DNA from: AC-50 sp035640455
Lineage (GTDB): Bacteria; Actinomycetota; Thermoleophilia; Gaiellales; Gaiellaceae
Assembly (NCBI GenBank): GCA_035640455.1
Contig: DASQWB010000158.1
Coordinates: forward strand, 1-11,734
Length of the DNA stretch: 11,734 bases
Direction of reading: 5' to 3'
In this document: positions 1 to 8,089 of the stretch, one piece after another
Layout of the letters: the number at the start of each line of letters is the position of its first letter
Position numbering within the stretch: the first letter of the stretch is position 1
Position numbers and translations under genes: made by a program
The notes under the pieces: model-generated
Told to the model about the DNA's origin: nothing
Seen by the model: the letters and a program-made list of their open reading frames with translations, nothing else
Databases searched by the model: none

Positions 1-597
1 CTTCCGCATCGGCGCCGAGATCTCGTACCCCGGCGCGCCGTTGGGGACGACGAGGTTCGAGATCTCGTCCTCTCCGGTCCTGGCCGTGATCGTCACGCAG
101 GCGCTGATGTCGGTGCCCGCGTTCGTGATGAAGATCTTCGAGCCGTTGACGACCCAGGAGCCGTCGCGGAGCTCCGCGTGCGTCCGGGTCGCGCCCGCGT
201 CCGAGCCGGCGTCGGGCTCCGTCAGGCCGAACGCGGCGAGCCGCTTGCCCGAGGCAAGGTCCGGCAGCCACTCCCGCTTCTGCTCCTCCGAGCCGAAGAG
301 GTAGATCGGCATCGTCCCGAGCGACGTGTGCGCAGCGACCGTGATCGCGACGGACGAGTCCACGCGGGTCAGCTCCTCGATCGCGATCGCGTACGAGAGC
401 GTGTCGGTGCCGGCGCCGCCGTACTCCTCCGGAATGGGCATGCCCATGAGGCCGAGCTCGGCAAGCTCGGCGACGATGTCGTACGGGAATCGTTCCTCGC
501 GGTCGAGCTCCTCGGCGACCGGCGCGATCCGCTGCTCCGCGAACTCCCGGACCGTGCGCCGGACGAGCTCGTGCTCCTCGCCGACGTCGAAGTTCAC
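1..597 (-). CDS. Acyl-CoA dehydrogenase, N-terminal 199 residues (cut by window edge)
   Basis: This would be a flavoprotein that performs alpha,beta-dehydrogenation of acyl-CoA thioesters and passes electrons to ETF; the exact substrate cannot be read from this part. The reading frame is open from a GTG at 597 to the window edge. The N-terminal helical domain covers about residues 1-115 and includes MNFDVGEEHELVRRTVREF and PEEYGGAG. The family signature GLTEPDAGSD (residues 124-133) and NGSKIFITNAG (151-161) lie in the flavin-contacting middle beta domain. The C-terminal domain with the catalytic Glu is outside the window, so activity and subfamily are unconfirmed. The GTG start overlaps the TGA of pepA by 4 nt (GTGA), which implies translational coupling; there is no clear Shine-Dalgarno. 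The link to an aminopeptidase suggests general catabolism, possibly branched-chain amino acid breakdown, but that is inference. Confidence 0.93.
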   Translation of the reverse strand, partial: MNFDVGEEHELVRRTVREFAEQRIAPVAEELDREERFPYDIVAELAELGLMGMPIPEEYGGAGTDTLSYAIAIEELTRVDSSVAITVAAHTSLGTMPIYLFGSEEQKREWLPDLASGKRLAAFGLTEPDAGSDAGATRTHAELRDGSWVVNGSKIFITNAGTDISACVTITARTGEDEISNLVVPNGAPGYEISAPMRK

Positions 598-2081
598 GCC
601 GCGAGCCGGGTCGCCAGCTCGACGATCAGCCGCACGCCGTAGCCGGTGCCGCCCTTCTGGGCCAGGTAGTCCGGCCGCGGCCAGGTGAAGAAGCCCGTTC
701 CGGCCATGTCGACGTGGGCCCAGGGACCCTCGCCGACGAACTGGCGCAGGAACTCGGCCGCGTAGGCCGGAATCGCCTGGCCCCGAACGGACTGGTTCTT
801 CATGTCGGCGAAGGCGGAGTCGATGTGGTGCCGGTAGCGCCGGTGGAGGGGGAAGGGCCAGGCGTGGTCGCCGCTCGCCTCGCCCGCTGCGACGACCTGC
901 GCCCGCCACTCGTCGTCGTTCGCGAAGACGCCGGCGTAGAGGTCGCCGAGAGCGCGTTCGATCGTCCCGGTCAGCGTGGCGAGGTCGAGGAGGTGCGTCG
1001 CGCCTTCGCGGTGCGCGTACCAGAGCGCGTCGGCGAGCACGAGCCGCCCCTCCGCGTCGGTGTTGATCACCTCGATCGTCTTGCCGTTCATCGCCGTGAG
1101 GATGTCACCGGGGCGATACGCGCCGCCGCCGGTGAGGTTCTCGCACGCCGCGACGACGGAGACGACCTCGAGCGGGAGGCCGAGCTCCGCGAGCGCTCCC
1201 GTCGCCTCGACGACGGCGCCGCCGCCGGCCATGTCGCCCTTCATGTCCTCCATGTAGAGCGCCGGCTTGATCGAGATGCCGCCGCTGTCGAACGTGATCG
1301 CCTTGCCGACGAGGCCGAGCTTCACGCCCGTCGTCGCGGCCGGCGGCGCGTAGCGCATGACGATCAGCCGCGCCGGGTTGTGGCTGCCCGCGGCGACCGC
1401 GGCGAACGCGCCCATGCCGAGCTCGCGGATGTGCTCGGGGCCGAGCCCCTCGGCGCTCAGGTGCTCGAAGCCGTCCGCGATCTCGGCCGCCCGGGCCGCG
1501 AGCCGCTCCGGCGTCAGCTCGTTCGCGGGCGCGTTCGCGAGGTCGCGAGCCCGATTCGTCCATTCGGCGACGCGCTCGGCGCGCACGGCGGCCTCCGAGA
1601 CCCCTTCCCCGCCGCCGACGAGGACGATGCGCTCGATCGGCCGCGGCCGCCGGCCGTTCGTCTTCCAGCGCCCCGGCTCGTACGCGCCGAGCAGCACGCC
1701 TTCGACGACGGCGCGCGCCTGCTCGGTCGGAGCCAGGTCGAGCGATGGGTCGAGCAGCCACGCGACGCTGCCGCCGAAGCGGCTCGCCGCCCGCGCCACC
1801 GAGGCTGCGGCGGTGCGGATCGCGTCGGGATCGACGCTGCCTCTCGGGCCGAGGCCGGCCGCTGCGACGCGAGCCGGGCCGGCCCCGTCTTCGACGTGCA
1901 GCAGGCAGGACTCGCCGAGCTCGCCGGAGACCTCGCCGGCGGCGACGAGATCGGCGAGCCGGCGCCGAAGCCGGTCGTCGAGGACGCCGTTTCCCGGCGG
2001 CTCGCCCGGCTCCACGACGGGAACGGCGAGGACATCCGCCTCGACCGCACCGGGCGAGACGACCGAGACCTGGACTGTCAT
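594..2081 (-). CDS. pepA: Leucyl aminopeptidase, peptidase family M17
   Basis: This is a cytosolic di-metal aminopeptidase that removes N-terminal residues, classically Leu, during peptide turnover. The 495-residue length is normal for full-length PepA. Residues 1-160 form the variable N-terminal domain. The catalytic domain carries VGKAITFDSGG, MKGDMAGGGAV and the signature NTDAEGRL (residues 340-347). The metal ligands expected from E. coli PepA are all present with a constant offset of ten: Lys260, Asp265, Asp283, Asp342 and Glu344. The catalytic Lys272 and Arg346 are also present, so the enzyme should be active. The ATG at 2081 has no Shine-Dalgarno, but TAGCAT lies 9 nt upstream, consistent with a leaderless transcript. 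It is the first gene of a two-gene unit with the acyl-CoA dehydrogenase. E. coli PepA also binds DNA; nothing here tests that. Confidence 0.96.
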   Translation of the reverse strand: MTVQVSVVSPGAVEADVLAVPVVEPGEPPGNGVLDDRLRRRLADLVAAGEVSGELGESCLLHVEDGAGPARVAAAGLGPRGSVDPDAIRTAAASVARAASRFGGSVAWLLDPSLDLAPTEQARAVVEGVLLGAYEPGRWKTNGRRPRPIERIVLVGGGEGVSEAAVRAERVAEWTNRARDLANAPANELTPERLAARAAEIADGFEHLSAEGLGPEHIRELGMGAFAAVAAGSHNPARLIVMRYAPPAATTGVKLGLVGKAITFDSGGISIKPALYMEDMKGDMAGGGAVVEATGALAELGLPLEVVSVVAACENLTGGGAYRPGDILTAMNGKTIEVINTDAEGRLVLADALWYAHREGATHLLDLATLTGTIERALGDLYAGVFANDDEWRAQVVAAGEASGDHAWPFPLHRRYRHHIDSAFADMKNQSVRGQAIPAYAAEFLRQFVGEGPWAHVDMAGTGFFTWPRPDYLAQKGGTGYGVRLIVELATRLAA

Positions 2082-2090
2082 CGCGGCGCG

Positions 2091-2096
2091 ATGCTA
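2091..2096 (-). promoter_or_regulatory. Possible -10 box of pepA (TAGCAT)
   Basis: TAGCAT fits the actinobacterial TANNNT -10 pattern and ends 9 nt before the pepA ATG, so transcription would begin at or a few bases before the start codon. No good -35 was found at 16-18 nt. Confidence 0.35.
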
Positions 2097-2140
2097 GCCG
2101 ACCCTCGATCTACGCTGCCGTAAATGCCCCGTTTGCGGGC

Positions 2141-2168
2141 TGGACATCTTCGGGCCCTCGCCGATACT
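2141..2168 (+). promoter_or_regulatory. Promoter of the 78-aa ORF (TGGACA-16 nt-GATACT)
   Basis: TGGACA (2141-2146) matches the -35 consensus at 5 of 6 positions. GATACT (2163-2168) matches the -10 consensus at 4 of 6 with a 16-nt spacer. The -10 ends 9 nt before the ATG at 2178, which predicts an mRNA with almost no leader. This also argues for the 2178 start over the in-frame ATG at 2124, which lies upstream of the promoter. Confidence 0.5.
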
Positions 2169-2177
2169 GCGTGCAGG

Positions 2178-2414
2178 ATGAGTGCTGCGGCTCTGCGGCC
2201 CGTTGCGCCTCGCCGCTTCCGGCGCGAGCGGCGGCGCCTCGACGTCGAGGCGCTTCAGGAGCGTGTCTCCAGGCTCGCGCGCGAGCGGCAAGAGCTGCGG
2301 GACGCGGGGGTCGCCGAGTCGAAGCTCGAGCGGAACCGCGTCGCGCTCGCCCGCGCGCAATGGGAGCTCTCGCACGCGCTGATCGAGCGCTACCTCCCAC
2401 CCGCCGTCAACTAG
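2178..2414 (+). CDS. Small charged, coiled-coil-like protein of unknown function (78 aa)
   Basis: I do not recognise the family. The protein begins MSAAALRPVAPRRF, a basic low-complexity stretch. A long amphipathic helix follows (about residues 20-70), very rich in Arg, Glu, Ala and Leu with heptad-like Leu/Val spacing (LQERVSRLARERQELR and later LARAQWELSHALIERYL), so a coiled coil is likely. There is no signal peptide, membrane segment or cysteine. The frame is open from an ATG at 2124, but a promoter-like pair with its -10 at 2163-2168 places transcription start just before 2178, so I prefer the shorter 78-residue form. It is divergent from pepA and converges on the cyclopropane synthase gene with 7 nt between stop codons. 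The coding case rests on the promoter, the placement between two genes and the ordered helical composition. It could be a structural or nucleoid-type small protein, but that is a guess. Confidence 0.55.
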   Translation: MSAAALRPVAPRRFRRERRRLDVEALQERVSRLARERQELRDAGVAESKLERNRVALARAQWELSHALIERYLPPAVN

Positions 2415-2421
2415 TCACTCG

Positions 2422-3726
2422 CTAGAGCGGCTCCGCGTACCAGTCGGCCCGCGTCAGCGGCAGGCCGGAGCGGCCGTTGTCGGGCTTTACGAGCAGCATG
2501 TGGAAGACGCTGAGCCGGTTCGTCCGGTGCCGGTACGCGACGCCCGCCGCGCCGAGCCGCCAGGCGCGGTAGACGACGTCGCCGACGAGCTCCCGGATCT
2601 CTGCCTCGTTCGCCTCGAGCCTGCGGCCCCACTCGCGGGCCATGAGCACGTAGCTCTCGCGAAAGGCCTCGACGTCGCGCACCTCCCAGCCCGCCGTTTC
2701 CGCGGCGGTGAGCGTCGTCGAGATCGGGACGACCTCGGTGTGGGGGAGCACGTAGGAGGACGAGAACGAGGACCGGCCGCGGGGGACGTCGACGGGCTGG
2801 CCGCAGCCGTGGAGGAGGAAGACGCCGCCCGGCCGGAGGAAGCGGTGGAGCCGCTCGAAGAAGTCGACGAGGCCTGCTTCTGCGACGTGCTCGACCATGC
2901 CGACGCTCGCGACCTTGTCGAAGCTCTCGTGCTCGTCGAGCTCGCGGTAGTCGGCGACCCGCACCTCGATGCGCTCGGCGAGGCCGGCTTCCTCGGCCCG
3001 CTTCCGAACCGTCGCCGCCTGCACCTCGCTCAGCGTGATGCCGACCGAGTCGACCCCGTGCCGCTCGGCCGCGTAGAGGATCAGCGAACCCCAGCCGCAG
3101 CCCACGTCGAGCAGGCGCTCGCCGTGCCGGAGCCGTAGCTTCCGGCAGACGAGCTCGAGCTTGCGCTCCTGGGCGGTGTCCAGATCCTCGTCCTCGGAGA
3201 CGTAGTACGCGCAGCTGTAGGTCATCCGCCCGTCGAGGAAGAGCTCGAAGAACTCGGCGGGGAGGTCGTAGTGGTACGAGATCGCGTTCTTCGCGCGGCT
3301 GAGCGAGAGCCGCGGCCCGCGGAGCTTCACCGGGGCGGGCGCGCCGTTCGGCGAGGCCTGCGGCAGCGTCCGGACGCGACGTGCGAGCCACAGCTTGTCG
3401 CGACGCGTCAGCTTGCGCTCGTCGAGGAGGTGCTGGACGAGCGGGAAGATCGCCTCGAGGTCGCCCTCGACGTCGAGGTGCCGTGCGAGGTAGGCCTGGC
3501 TGAGACCCAGCTCGAGCGACTCCGACCCGGTGACGGCGCTGCGGAGCGCCCCGGGATGTGCGACGACGAGCGTGAAGCGAGCCGGCTGGCCCGGGTCCGG
3601 CTCCCGCGTCGTGCCGTCCCAGAGCCGGACCGCGAAGTCGCGCGGCGAGTAACCGCCGAAGAGCCCGTCGAGGATCTCCAGCGTCGTCGCCCGCTCGGCG
3701 CGGACCTCCGTCTGGAGCTCAGGCAT
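2422..3726 (-). CDS. cfa: Cyclopropane-fatty-acyl-phospholipid synthase, copy 1 (434 aa)
   Basis: This SAM-dependent methyltransferase acts on cis double bonds of phospholipid acyl chains at the membrane, forming cyclopropane (or, in some relatives, methyl-branched) chains. Residues 1-150 form the N-terminal lipid-interacting domain (FAVRLWDGTTREPDPGQPARF). The Rossmann domain follows, with SAM motif LLDVGCGWGSL (205-215) and GITLSE. Counterparts of the E. coli active site are Cys172 (YSCAYY), Glu279 (GMVEHV), His306 (LLHGCG) and Tyr359; the Ile after His+1 is Cys308 here. The C-terminus ends in a block shared with copy 2 (SGLPL, DWYA). I chose ATG 3726 over GTG 3735 because GAGGTGA sits 6 nt before the ATG and would overlap the GTG. 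It overlaps the end of copy 2 by 8 nt and is the last gene of the operon. Confidence 0.93.
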   Translation of the reverse strand: MPELQTEVRAERATTLEILDGLFGGYSPRDFAVRLWDGTTREPDPGQPARFTLVVAHPGALRSAVTGSESLELGLSQAYLARHLDVEGDLEAIFPLVQHLLDERKLTRRDKLWLARRVRTLPQASPNGAPAPVKLRGPRLSLSRAKNAISYHYDLPAEFFELFLDGRMTYSCAYYVSEDEDLDTAQERKLELVCRKLRLRHGERLLDVGCGWGSLILYAAERHGVDSVGITLSEVQAATVRKRAEEAGLAERIEVRVADYRELDEHESFDKVASVGMVEHVAEAGLVDFFERLHRFLRPGGVFLLHGCGQPVDVPRGRSSFSSSYVLPHTEVVPISTTLTAAETAGWEVRDVEAFRESYVLMAREWGRRLEANEAEIRELVGDVVYRAWRLGAAGVAYRHRTNRLSVFHMLLVKPDNGRSGLPLTRADWYAEPL

Positions 3727-5016
3727 ACCAGTCACCTCGCTGGAGGGGCAGGCCGCTGACGCCGTTCTCGGGCTTCGAGAGGAGCGACTGGCAGATGTTC
3801 AGTCGTCCCGTCGAGAAGCCGTGGATCGAGCCGGCGAGGTAGAGACGGAAGACGCGGTAGGAGGCCTCGTCCGTCTCGGCGATAACCGCGTCGCGGTTCT
3901 CCTCGAGCCGCCGGAGCCATTCGCGCAGCGTCGGCGGGTAGTGCTCGCGGAGATTCTCGACGTCGCGGACCTCGAACCCCGCCTCCTCGGCGGCGCGCAA
4001 CGCGACGGAGATCGCCTTGAGCTCGCCGTCCGGATAGACGTACGAGTCCATGAAGGACCGTCCACGGCGCGGCGGCTGGAGCAGCGGGCGGGCGATCGCG
4101 TGGTTGAGGAAGACGCCGCGCGGCCGGAGCAGCCGGTAGGCCGTGCCGAAGAACTGGTCGAGTTGGGTGTGTGGCACGTGCTCGAACATCCCGCACGCGG
4201 CGACCTTGTCGAACCGCTCCGCGCCCTCGAGCTCGCGGTAGTCGGCGATCTCGACGCGCCCGCGGTCGCCGACCCCGGCGCGCTCGATCCAGTCGCGCGC
4301 CCACTTCGCCTGCTCCTCGCTGAGCGTGATCCCGACGACCTGGGCCCCGTACCGCTCCGCCGCGTAGACGACGAGCGCGCCCCAGCCGCAGCCGATGTCG
4401 AGCAGTCGGTCGCCCGGCCGGAGCCGGAGCTTGCGGCAGATCAGGTCGAGCTTCGCCTCCTGGGCCTGCTCGAGGGTGTCGGTCTCCGAGGTGAAGTACG
4501 CGGTCGTGTAGAGCATCCGTTCGTCGAGCCAGAGGGCGAAGAACTCGTTCGACTTGTCGTAGTGAAAGTTCGTCGCCTGCCGGTCGCGCGCGAGGCTGAA
4601 GCGGCGGCCGGAGAGCCGTGCACGCTGCGGAGGCGCCTTCGGCGCGCTGTTTCCCGGCAAGCTCAGGAGGTGGCGGGCCGCGCGCACGCGCGAGGCCGTG
4701 GTCCACGTCTTCTCGACGAGCAGGTGGTCGGCCACCTTGAAGACGGCCTGGAGGTCGCCTTCGAAGTCGAGGCCGCCGTAGATGTACGCCTCGGCGAGGG
4801 CGAGCTCGTCGGGATCCCGGAGGAGCGCGCGGAGCGCCGCCGGCGTGTTGACGACGAGCGTGAACCGCGCCTGCTGTCCCGGCTCGGGATCCCACGTCGT
4901 CTCGTCCCAGAGGCGCACCGCGAAGTCGCGCGGGTGGTAGTCGGAGAAGAGCTCGGCCAGGAGCTTGAGCGTCGCCTCCGACGCGCTCCCGCTCCTGCGC
5001 TCGGCCAGGCGCGTCA

Positions 5017-5017
<1 letters not shown>
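3719..5017 (-). CDS. cfa: Cyclopropane-fatty-acyl-phospholipid synthase-like methyltransferase, copy 2 (432 aa)
   Basis: This is a paralogue of the neighbouring synthase with the same architecture: an N-terminal domain (FAVRLWDETTWDPEPGQQARF) and a SAM-binding domain with LLDIGCGWGALVVYAAERYG (205-224) and GITLSEEQ. Glu279 (GMFEHV), His306 (NHAIAR) and Tyr360 match active-site residues of the E. coli enzyme. The Cys of YSC-(G/A)-Y is replaced by Thr172 (YTTAYF), which sets it apart from copy 1 and may mark a different product or substrate position. Loss of this Cys alone need not abolish activity. The ATG at 5017 shares one base with the desaturase stop (TGATG), so translation is probably by reinitiation; there is no good Shine-Dalgarno. 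The frame continues open upstream to 5935, but that part is antiparallel-frame noise over the desaturase gene. No tmsA-like reductase is adjacent, so 10-methyl fatty acid synthesis is not supported here. Confidence 0.92.
3732..3738 (-). promoter_or_regulatory. Shine-Dalgarno of cyclopropane synthase copy 1 (GAGGTGA)
   Basis: GAGGTGA on the minus strand ends 5-6 nt before ATG 3726. It is one of the few strong Shine-Dalgarno motifs in the window. It lies inside the 3' end of copy 2 and fixes the start at 3726 rather than the GTG at 3735. Confidence 0.7.
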
Positions 5018-5913
<896 letters not shown>

Positions 5914-5923
5914 TGCGGCGGGG

Positions 5924-5952
5924 ATTGTGCGTCAAGGACGCCCGCCTGGCAA
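5924..5952 (-). promoter_or_regulatory. Promoter of the desaturase-cyclopropane synthase operon
   Basis: On the minus strand, TTGCCA (5952-5947, 5 of 6 to the -35 consensus) is separated by 17 nt from CACAAT (5929-5924, 4 of 6 to the -10 consensus). The GTG start follows 10 nt later. It begins 18 bp from repeat copy A. Confidence 0.55.
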
Positions 5953-5970
5953 ACGCCCGTCGACTGGAGC

Positions 5971-6143
5971 TAGGAGGGATTGGCGGGACGTCGTTCGTCG
6001 CACGGGGCGCGATGCTCGTTCCGAGGCAAGGACAGGGAGCGTTCGTAGCCGAAGGCTACGGGTGCGACTGAGGACGCCCCATCGGGGCGAGGAGCGTGTC
6101 CCGGGCGGCACAAGCGATGTTTCGCCGAGCCCTCCTACTAGAC
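5971..6143 (+). repeat. 173-bp MITE-like repeat, copy A
   Basis: This is one of two inverted copies; the other is 9920-10092 on the minus strand. By hand alignment they match at about 152 of 175 columns (~87%) with four gap positions. The ends are TAGGAGGG (5971-5978) and CCCTCCTA (6130-6137), and the wider ends pair at about 17 of 22 positions. Similarity continues 6 bp further, to GAC at 6143. At the exact centre is a 6-bp stem with a 3-nt loop, GTAGCC-GAA-GGCTAC (6045-6059). The last 6 bp contain the final codon and TAG stop of the restriction nuclease gene on the opposite strand. On the other side it ends 18 bp from the desaturase promoter. No transposase and no convincing target duplication are visible. 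A transcribed structured RNA or terminator is an alternative to a mobile element. Confidence 0.85.
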
Positions 6144-6920
6144 GATCAGCTGCTCGCGCAGCTCGCCGAGCCGTTCGGCGAAGTCGTCGCCGACCTCGCG
6201 GTAGACGTCGAGCAGCTCCTCGTAAGTTCCGGGCCCACCGATGAAGTCCCAGAACGGCTCGCCGATCAGCACTTCGCGCTCGAAGTCGAAGAAGACCAGT
6301 GGGTAGGCGTGCCGGTACTCACCTCGCCCGTACGGGTTGTAGGGCACGCCCCACCACGTGTGGGTCGATTCCTCGCGGCGGATCGCGAGCGCGGTCAGGA
6401 GGCGCTGCTTCATCTCGATGCACTGGCCCTTGTTCGGCTTCGCGCTCTTGATCTCGAAGTAGTGCGTCTCGCCCTCGTGCGTCCGCACGTAGAGGTCGAT
6501 CCGCGTCGCGGCGTTCACCTCGTTCCCGAAGTGGCCGAGGATCTGCTCGCGCTCGAACCGCGCGTCCGGCCGAGCCTCGCGCCGCTCGAGCGCGCCGATC
6601 CGCTGCGTGATGAACTCTCGCGAGAGGACCGGGATCGCGCCGGCCAGGTCGTGCGGCTGGCGCACCTCGGCGTGGACCTCGGCGGCGACGACCGCCGCGA
6701 CCTTCTCGTGCAGGTTGCCGAGGCGCGTCGAGAAGCGCCGCTCCCCGAGCAGCGTGATTCCTGGGACGAGCGCGTCGTGGAACGGCGTGAGGAGCCCGCT
6801 CGGCGAGATTCCCTCGCGGGCGATCCGCTCGAGCTCTGCGGCCGGGATCGACGAGGCGATCCACCGTTCCATGAACTCCGAGATCAGGGCTCGCACCCGA
6901 GCCCGTGTCTCCGGGCTCAC
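6138..6920 (-). CDS. Type II restriction endonuclease, TdeIII-like family
   Basis: This is the predicted DNA-cleaving half of a restriction-modification system. The 260-residue protein has a PD-(D/E)XK core: Asp142 (RIDLYV), then Glu156-Ile-Lys158 (HYFEIKSAKPNKGQ). The KPNKGQ continuation, the YNPYGRGEYRH block (194-204) and GGPGTYEELL (228-237) are what I recall of TdeIII/MjaII-type nucleases, which cut GGNCC; the specificity here is unverified. The GTG start at 6920 overlaps the methyltransferase TGA by 4 nt (GTGA), so the nuclease is made after and coupled to its protective partner, the usual safe order. The gene looks intact. Its last codon and TAG fall within repeat copy A, so the extreme C-terminus may have been set by the element. 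A Mrr-like or other PD-(D/E)XK nuclease is the alternative. Confidence 0.78.
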   Translation of the reverse strand: MSPETRARVRALISEFMERWIASSIPAAELERIAREGISPSGLLTPFHDALVPGITLLGERRFSTRLGNLHEKVAAVVAAEVHAEVRQPHDLAGAIPVLSREFITQRIGALERREARPDARFEREQILGHFGNEVNAATRIDLYVRTHEGETHYFEIKSAKPNKGQCIEMKQRLLTALAIRREESTHTWWGVPYNPYGRGEYRHAYPLVFFDFEREVLIGEPFWDFIGGPGTYEELLDVYREVGDDFAERLGELREQLIV

Positions 6921-8050
6921 TTCGTCGAGCAGACGAGCACGTCCTCGAAGAACTCGCCCGCACGGCGCCCGGTCCGGCGGTTGACGTGCCGGGTCAGCCG
7001 CTCCTCGAGGCGGAGCCCCGAGCGCTCGAGGATCTCCGGATAGAGCGCCTTCGAGTCGTTCACGACGACGATCACCGGAGCCTGGCCCGGGAGCTGGCGC
7101 TGCGCTCGCGAGAAGACGGCGACCATGCCTTCGACGTAGGCGCGGACTGCGGAGCGCCCCTGCCCGCGGACGGCCGGCCCGAGCTCCTCATTGCGGCGAT
7201 CCTCGAGCCCGAGCAGCTCGTACGAGTAGCGGTGCTGCTCGTGGTAGTCGATGAGCCCGGGGTACGGCGGCGAGGTGATGATGCCGCTCGGCTCGAGCGG
7301 CAGCTCGGCGACGCGGGCGTCGCCGTGGATCACCTCGACCGGCTGGTCGGAGCGAATCGCCGCGAACTCCCGGATGCGGCGAACGGTGTCGTCCGAGTAC
7401 CGCCTGAGGAATTTCATCGCCTCGCCGACGGGCCGGCACGTCCGCTTGTGCTTGTGGCACCAGTACGGCCTCTTCACCGGCCGGCGAGGGAAGTCGAGGT
7501 CGAAGTGCGTCGTCCGCCGAGCGGACCGCGCCGCGCGCGAGAGGACGATCCTGGCGACGTCCCAGCTCGCCTCGTCGAGCAGCTCCGAAGAGACGCACTG
7601 GTAGGCCAGCAGCTCGCGGAGCGCGCGCTCGGAATACCACGTCCGCAGCCACCTGCTCGCTTCCTCGGTCGTCACGACCTCGGAGGTGAGCCGTGCCTGC
7701 TCGAGCGCTCCGCGCAGCGCCAGCTCGAGGGCTCCGAGCGAATACTCGGCCGTCTTCACGCGCGTGAGCAAGCAGTTGAAGACCGAGATGTCGCAGCCGA
7801 CGGCCGCCGCGCCGAAGGCGTTCGCCTCGACGAGCGTCGTGCCCGAGCCCACGAACGGGTCGTAGACGCAGTCGCCCGGCCGGAAGTACCGGCGGAGGAA
7901 GACCTCGACGAGCTGGGGGATGAACTTGCCTAGGTAGGGGTGGAGGCTGTGGACGTGCTTCGTCCGCTCGACCTGCGGCAGCTCGTCCTCCGACCAGGAG
8001 AGCTCCAGGTCGATCTCGGAGTAGAGAGCCTCCTGCGTCCTTCCCGCCAC
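6917..8050 (-). CDS. DNA methyltransferase of the restriction-modification pair (N4-cytosine type)
   Basis: This enzyme would transfer a methyl group from SAM to an exocyclic amino group in the recognition site, protecting host DNA. The SAM motif is YDPFVGSGTTLVEA (63-76), preceded by HPYLGKFIPQL (37-47). The catalytic motif is TSPPY (259-263); SPPY is typical of N4-cytosine enzymes, whereas adenine enzymes usually have DPPY or NPPY. The SAM motif comes first, and about 180 residues, likely including target recognition, separate it from the catalytic motif. That spacer holds CHKHKRTC (198-205), a possible metal-binding or structural Cys/His cluster. The start is GTG 8050, the only plausible in-frame start before the conserved region, with TAGACT 7 nt upstream and no Shine-Dalgarno. 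Total length is 377 residues. It overlaps the nuclease gene by 4 nt and is divergent from the MFS gene 39 bp away. Confidence 0.9.
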   Translation of the reverse strand: MAGRTQEALYSEIDLELSWSEDELPQVERTKHVHSLHPYLGKFIPQLVEVFLRRYFRPGDCVYDPFVGSGTTLVEANAFGAAAVGCDISVFNCLLTRVKTAEYSLGALELALRGALEQARLTSEVVTTEEASRWLRTWYSERALRELLAYQCVSSELLDEASWDVARIVLSRAARSARRTTHFDLDFPRRPVKRPYWCHKHKRTCRPVGEAMKFLRRYSDDTVRRIREFAAIRSDQPVEVIHGDARVAELPLEPSGIITSPPYPGLIDYHEQHRYSYELLGLEDRRNEELGPAVRGQGRSAVRAYVEGMVAVFSRAQRQLPGQAPVIVVVNDSKALYPEILERSGLRLEERLTRHVNRRTGRRAGEFFEDVLVCSTK

Positions 8051-8057
8051 CGCCGCG

Positions 8058-8083
8058 AGTCTATGAGTCGCAGCGGATAGCCT
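8058..8083. promoter_or_regulatory. Divergent -10 boxes of the methyltransferase and MFS genes
   Basis: The 39-bp gap between the two GTG starts holds TAGACT on the minus strand (8063-8058, 7 nt before GTG 8050). It also holds TAGCCT on the plus strand (8078-8083, 6 nt before GTG 8090). Both fit TANNNT leaderless promoters. No clear -35 boxes were found. Confidence 0.4.
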
Positions 8084-8089
8084 GGCCAC

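Noticed and set aside
714..2123. Long plus-strand frame of 469 codons opposite pepA
   Set aside because: Antisense shadow of a fully conserved aminopeptidase gene; no family motifs and a skewed Arg/Asp/Glu composition.
2411..2425. CTAG-7 nt-CTAG between convergent stop codons
   Set aside because: Only a 4-bp inverted repeat with no T-run; too weak to call a terminator.
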